Assembly (NCBI RefSeq): GCF_037975245.1
Contig: NC_092574.1
Coordinates: 9,147,713-9,211,712 of the forward strand
Direction of reading: 5' to 3'
Source of the DNA: Apostichopus japonicus
Lineage: Eukaryota; Echinodermata; Holothuroidea; Aspidochirotida; Stichopodidae
DNA length: 64,000 nt
Made by a program: the position numbers and the translations under genes. The first letter of the stretch is position 1. Every line of letters begins with the position of its first letter. This document shows, in pieces, positions 59,448 to 64,000 of this stretch. The notes under the pieces are model-generated. The model was not told the DNA's origin, ran no database searches, and saw only the letters and a program-made list of their open reading frames with translations.

Positions 59448-60288
59448 TATTTGCGCCAAAAATAGGTGTTTTGTCTTTCAAAGTTAAAAAAGTACCTCAT
59501 TTTGGTACCCAATTCCAAAATAAAGTTCAGATTCGTAATCAGCGTGTCGCGAACTACCAGAAAAGATACACATTTATTGCCTTTGCGCCCTCTCATGACA
59601 CTTTTTCGCTCAGTTTGCAACTTCAGATGAACAATAGAAAACGGAAAAAATTTTAAGGACAACAAAAGATTTTAAACCTTTGTTCGTCGTAAAAGTTTTT
59701 CGGTCTTACTTTTTTTTGAGGTGAAAAAACTTTTTGTCGCAAACGCGATAAATGTGTATTTTTCTGGTAGTTCGCGACACGCTGATTACGAATCTGAAAT
59801 TTATTTTCGAATTGGGTGTTGTGTGGGGGCGTGGGGAAAAAAAAAATCTGATTTAAAAAAAACCCCGGAAGGGTACCCACCACTTGCAGTTTTTGCCAAA
59901 ATTGACCCAAAATCGATTTCGCCCAAATGACGTAACAGGAGAACATCGATGCTCAGGATCCCAAATCTGCAACTCCCAGGTCCATATCTGCTTCCGTTCG
60001 GGAGATACGTGGTCCCAAAGTACAAGATAAAAATACGTGTTCTTTATAAGTGCACAATTTGGAAAACCCCCTCTTTTCAGCCCCCTCTATTGTCCTCTCT
60101 GATACACCCATCGACATTTAAATTAGACGTAGAGTAGTCTTTGTTGTCTTTGTTATACACCAATTTCGTGTAATTATCTGACCCGGAAAGGCTTCTTGCC
60201 TATATAATTTCTATATTTTCATAAATCATAAATCAGTAGTTTTTCCCCCTTGCACGCCCCCTCACAACACCCAATTCCAAAATAAACT
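59263..60288. repeat. Right border units of the satellite, divergent
   Basis: From about 59263 the spacer switches to the border type seen at the left end (AAGATAAAA-type). One palindrome unit follows (59448-59830) whose right arm ends in GTGTTGTGTGGGGGCGTGGGG, then a spacer. The last fragment (about 60225-60288) has a left arm of the alternative type, CACGCCCCCTCACAACACCC. The array ends inside that arm after AATAAACTC. Confidence 0.85.
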
Positions 60289-61385
60289 CTTCCTGAGAAA
60301 AACCAAATAACAAGTTTCATTTCATACACTTTTCTTAGGGCATAATGAAAATGAAATGTGGATGCGTGTCATTTACACTTGTCTATAGCTTGCTGATGTT
60401 ATACTTTGTTCAAACATATGAGTTAAAACACAGTCGTGTGACTTTGAAGTTTCCAGTAATCAGGTAATACTATTCACGTTGTTACATACATGACGAAAGT
60501 GTCACTCTTCTAGAACACGCCCCTCGTTGCCATGAATGACGCCTTGTATGACTATAGAAATTAGCCTTTGGACAACACATTCCTGCTTGATGTTTCTAGT
60601 CGCACGAAGTGTATCTGCAAAGTGATCTCAGCAATTAGACAGTTACAAGAAACATAGAGCGAGTTAACGCTTTGGATACGCTTAACCGTTGTACTAAATC
60701 GCCAGGTAAATATTACCGAAATATAATTCGGAGTTTGAGCTGTAGAATATATACTGTTCTGAACTAGGCCTATTTGATTTGCACAAAAGCTTGTTTAAAA
60801 GTAATATAAGGAATGCAGCTCAATATGCTTGATGTCTCACAGTCTCTGTCAAAATTCTTTCTTGCTTTATGCATAATATGTAATATAAATATGATTTTCT
60901 CCTTGTTACCTTCGTTCTTACATTATCTTAATCTAACAGTTCCATTAATTCTAAAAAGGAATAACTCAAGGTAAACTCAATAGTTGTTACAACGAAATGT
61001 GGAGGTGTAAACCAGACGCAGTCACAAACCTTTTCGTAACTTTTTTTTATTTCAGCGAAACTACCGAGAGTTGTTGTCTTTGCACCACAGATGTGGTTTG
61101 ATAATAACAGACAATAGTATTTTGGTATATATTTTGATAAAGAAACCATATTCCAACTTTCAATTTCGAAAAAAAAAACAATCAAGTGAAAATTGATATT
61201 TAAACTCGTAATGGCATATGATCTGCGGTTATAGGCTGCCGTTATAGTGTTGGGCTGAATATAGATGGAGAATATGTGGTTCTACGACAAATGGCAATCG
61301 CTGTAACATGACAATTTTGACTAATGTAATAGCATATACAACCCTTCTTGCTTACACTGGTGTATGTCCCTGAAAGATATACAGG
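60289..61385. other. Region between satellite and hAT-type element
   Basis: This is non-repetitive AT-rich DNA, likely upstream region of the leucine-rich-repeat gene. A possible untranslated first exon could end at the donor CGCCAG-GTAAAT near 60705, but nothing confirms it. TTCTAGAAC at about 60509 resembles half of a heat-shock element and is probably chance. Confidence 0.35.
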
Positions 61386-61393
61386 GTCATAAT

Positions 61394-61704
61394 CAGTGGC
61401 GGAGCGTCCATACAGTCAGGGGTCGGATGCCCCTCCCCCCCCCCCTGTCGAACTCAAATGGACTGCTGGCGCCCTTTTCAGCTTTTTAACACTTTTTACT
61501 TATTCGCGATTATTGACTTTTTTATTGCACTCCCATCTACCTATTGACATTTGTCACATTTTGTTGGCGATGACACCTATTTATTCTTCGTTTATCTGCA
61601 AATTAGCAAGGCCCGGAAAGGGTCATTTCCGGCGATCTAGGGAGTATCTTTACTCAGAAAAATTCTGTATGACCCCCTGACCAATACCCCTAGCTCCGCC
61701 ACTG
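61394..61704. mobile_element. Non-autonomous hAT-type MITE with 8-bp target duplication
   Basis: The element is 311 bp with perfect 12-bp terminal inverted repeats (CAGTGGCGGAGC and its complement at 61693-61704). It is flanked by exact 8-bp duplications GTCATAAT (61386-61393 and 61705-61712). The 8-bp duplication and CAGNG-type ends identify hAT. The open frame inside (61396-61680) has no transposase similarity I recognise. It lies about 280 bases upstream of the first coding exon of the leucine-rich-repeat gene. Confidence 0.9.
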
Positions 61705-61982
61705 GTCATAATCTGTGTAACAAGATGTATACAGAAATCTGAAAAACTGTTTGAAATTTGAAAAACTGTTGCTGGTACTCTTTAGTCAGCTCAAACGATC
61801 CAGGACAAGTTTAGGGCTTATATCAATAAGTCTTTTAAGCACGTTGCACAGCATGTAAAAGCTCAAGTTCAGGAGAGTATATCGAACACGTTTCATTAGA
61901 TAAAATGTCAGTGTCAAAACTTCTTATCTGTCTTATCTGAGAAGTAAAGATAAATTATTTTCCTATGCAGGGTACATCTACC

Positions 61983-64000
61983 ATGGAATTGCTGAGTTTA
62001 TTGCATGTTGCTCTACTCATAATGAGCAGCTGTCCAGCTGTGTGTTGCTCTCATGATACCCCTCTGCTTATCAGTAAAAACGGTGAGTTACTTGTTCTTA
62101 TATTTTATATTTGTGTGCACCCATGTAATGTTTCTTTACTGAGCATCATTCATATCACCATTTCATAATAATGAAAACAATTGACTTAAAGGAGTTATTA
62201 AATTGTAACAGTTAGACAGAAAATCGGCATAATCGTTCGTGACGTGTCCCTTCAATGTTGTTTATAACCTATGTCGGCTCTAGCAGTTTAGTGTCTCCGC
62301 ATTGTTGTTGTGCTTCAAATACCATTCAACCATTGTTGAAGAAAGCCCGAGGTTGGGTTGAAATGTTTTATACAGATTTGTAAACTTTGTAATACGTTTG
62401 TCTCTGGTCTGTTTAGTTCCAGACGCCTGCGGGACAGATGGGGTTTGTCATTGTTACAACACAGAATATGACGACTTCGAAGTGACATGCAACGGTAGCA
62501 TACGATATGTCCCTCGGAATCTACCAAAAAACACGTCTTTCTTGTAAGTTTGCTTGAAGAATACACAAATAATGATTTTATATTACTAAATAAATTCGAA
62601 AACGTACGACAAAAGTTTTGCTAGAGTTAAAAAAGAAGAAAAACACGGATGATGATAAGATATCCAACAAGACATCATATTACTTTGAGAAAGAACAGTA
62701 GAACTAATAAGTTGAATTAATTGTGAAACTTATTCGTCTTGTTTGCCTGTCTTAGTACACTACCGTTTACGTTACGTTTGGTAATATACTATTTCATTGT
62801 GAAAACATGCTAGTAGCAAGCCTTTGTAACATACTATTGGAAAATACATAGATAATGATTGGAATTTTGTTGTAATTACTCAATTTATCCTTAATTTGAG
62901 TGTTCTTTTTTAAAGGGCAGTATATTCCCACAGAGCCTAGTATGGTCTTTGTTTACTGAGATTTCTTTGGGAAGCTAATGAACTGAATTTACTGCTCACA
63001 TATCTCAAAATATATGTTAACTTATGTGTCAATAAGGTGGCGTTTATGTGCACGCGTTACCAAAATATGAGGTTGAAAGCTGTCATCAATAGGGTTAGAC
63101 GGGAGATGTATTAAGGGATATAATTTTTTTGTCGACAGTCACAGTATGTACAATTGTAAACGTTTACACAGAATTCTTCTAAACACTTTCAGTGATATGA
63201 AATATATTTCGTTCGAAATTACGCTGCATTGCCAATTATGTCTCTTATTACGATTTAAGAAAGGTGTGTAAAACCCGCAAATGCTACTTAAGGCGAAAGG
63301 CATAGATTCTTTCATCAAGCCCAACTATAACTATTACGAAACTGCAAACTGAATAAACACCTCGCTATCATCAATAAGTAAACCACTGTAACAATGTAGA
63401 CATGTAAAGAAATTAATGTGTAATCACTACACAATAAAGAGCACTTCTAACTATCACGTATTTTCTCTTTCATGTCTTTGGCAACAATGTCCACTTAGCG
63501 GTATAAAAAAGGAGTTAAAGTGGTTGATTCTTATATACCTCTTCACATATTATCAAAATACTGTGATGTTATAATTCTATCTAAGCTCACATGTTTTAAT
63601 GTAAGTACTGAACACGTAGAATATATATTTGTACTACCGATACAGCCATGTACATGATTTTTTTTCTTTTGAGGCGGTTATTGAAGCTGTTAACCTTCAA
63701 TGTTACTTAAATCAATCATATCTCGACTATGAGTATAATATGCATGAACGAAGATCTTATCATGCTATTATGTATTTATATGCATGTGCTTTTGCTTCCA
63801 ATTCTTCATGAGGTTTTCACACCAGAATAAAATATTAACCGGTACAGAGCAGAGTTAAACTTAGATCCATCCCCCAGGGCATGCATATCATATCTTGTTA
63901 TCATTTCACGTTGAAATGTAAGTTTCACCTGGCTTTCCATTGATATGATTCCTGATTTGTAGTGTAATCTTCATTTTCGTTCTTTCAGACTCATACAGAA
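61983..64000 (+). CDS. Leucine-rich-repeat secreted or membrane protein, 5' part only
   Basis: Three exons are visible: 61983-62082 (exon probably from 61971), 62417-62543 and 63989 to beyond the window. Exon 1 encodes a signal peptide (MELLSLLHVALLIMSSCPAV). Exon 2 carries an LRR N-terminal cap with cysteines in the order C-x5-C-x-C-x11-C, starting at DACGTDGVCHC. It leads into VPRNLPKNTSFL, the usual entry to the first repeat. Exon 3 begins in the right phase with LLIQ. The ATG at 61983 has the context TACCATGG. An upstream in-frame ATG at 61965 lies across the probable acceptor (AG at 61969-61970). The family could be a Toll-like, LGR-type or other LRR receptor; the visible part cannot decide. 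Confidence 0.75.
62544..63988 (+). other. Intron 2 of the leucine-rich-repeat gene
   Basis: A 1.4-kb AT-rich intron with donor GTAAGT and acceptor TTCTTTCAG. No exon, RNA gene or mobile element was recognised inside it. Confidence 0.5.

Larger units (their letters stand above)
24190..60288. repeat. Large satellite array, 750/760-bp foldback units
   Basis: A tandem head-to-tail array fills about 36 kb. I counted 45 core units starting between 25309 and 58692, most 759-761 bases apart and six 750-751 apart, with very few base differences. Divergent partial units lie at each end. Each unit has a nested palindrome of about 430 bases and a unique spacer of about 330 bases. The short open frames repeated on both strands have no start-to-stop consistency with a protein family. 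Because of the palindrome, the same peptide (FRFVISVSRTTRKD) appears on both strands. I therefore treat it as non-coding. The near identity of core copies implies recent amplification or strong homogenisation. Confidence 0.97.

Noticed and set aside
24190-60288. CRISPR array
   Set aside because: Repeats and spacers are both conserved between units, the unit length is 760 bp, and the surrounding genes are eukaryotic.
60928-61185. 85-codon minus-strand open frame upstream of the LRR gene
   Set aside because: AT-rich chance frame with no recognisable domain or splice context.

Overview
The window is intron-rich, AT-rich animal nuclear DNA with GT-AG introns, microsatellites, tRNA-derived SINEs, hAT-like MITEs and a large satellite array. 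The gene families, the MITE ends and the repeat style suggest a marine invertebrate deuterostome, perhaps an echinoderm such as a sea cucumber. That assignment is inference only. No prokaryotic gene organisation, CRISPR array or virus was seen.

Layout: (1) About 0.6-14.0 kb on the + strand is a 15-exon gene whose exons I could join in frame into an 821-residue protein. It has a long basic Ser-rich N-terminus and two cyclic-nucleotide-binding-like folds, and resembles CNBD2. Its introns hold two copies of a MITE family, a roughly 300-bp foldback element, tRNA-derived SINEs, a purine-only tract and a tandem triplication of one coding exon. (2) About 16.3-22.1 kb on the + strand is a seven-exon LACTB-like gene, a mitochondrial serine beta-lactamase-like protein. 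The SxxK, YST and HTG active-site motifs are present. One intron carries a dead non-LTR retrotransposon fragment with an unusual perfect hairpin. (3) About 24.2-60.3 kb is a satellite array. It has 45 nearly identical 750/760-bp units flanked on both sides by divergent units. Each unit contains a nested palindrome of about 430 bp. (4) About 61.4-61.7 kb is a short non-autonomous hAT-type element with a perfect 8-bp target-site duplication. (5) From 61.98 kb to the end of the window are the first coding exons of a secreted or membrane leucine-rich-repeat protein (signal peptide, cysteine-rich LRR N-cap, start of the first LRR). It runs off the right end.

The three genes share no obvious pathway. 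All face the same way but each has its own structure. The most unusual object is the satellite: a tandem array of foldback units. Its borders retain an older asymmetric version of the unit, whereas the core is a symmetrised, recently homogenised version. Such an array, if transcribed, would yield long hairpin RNAs. That is a hypothesis the sequence allows but does not prove.
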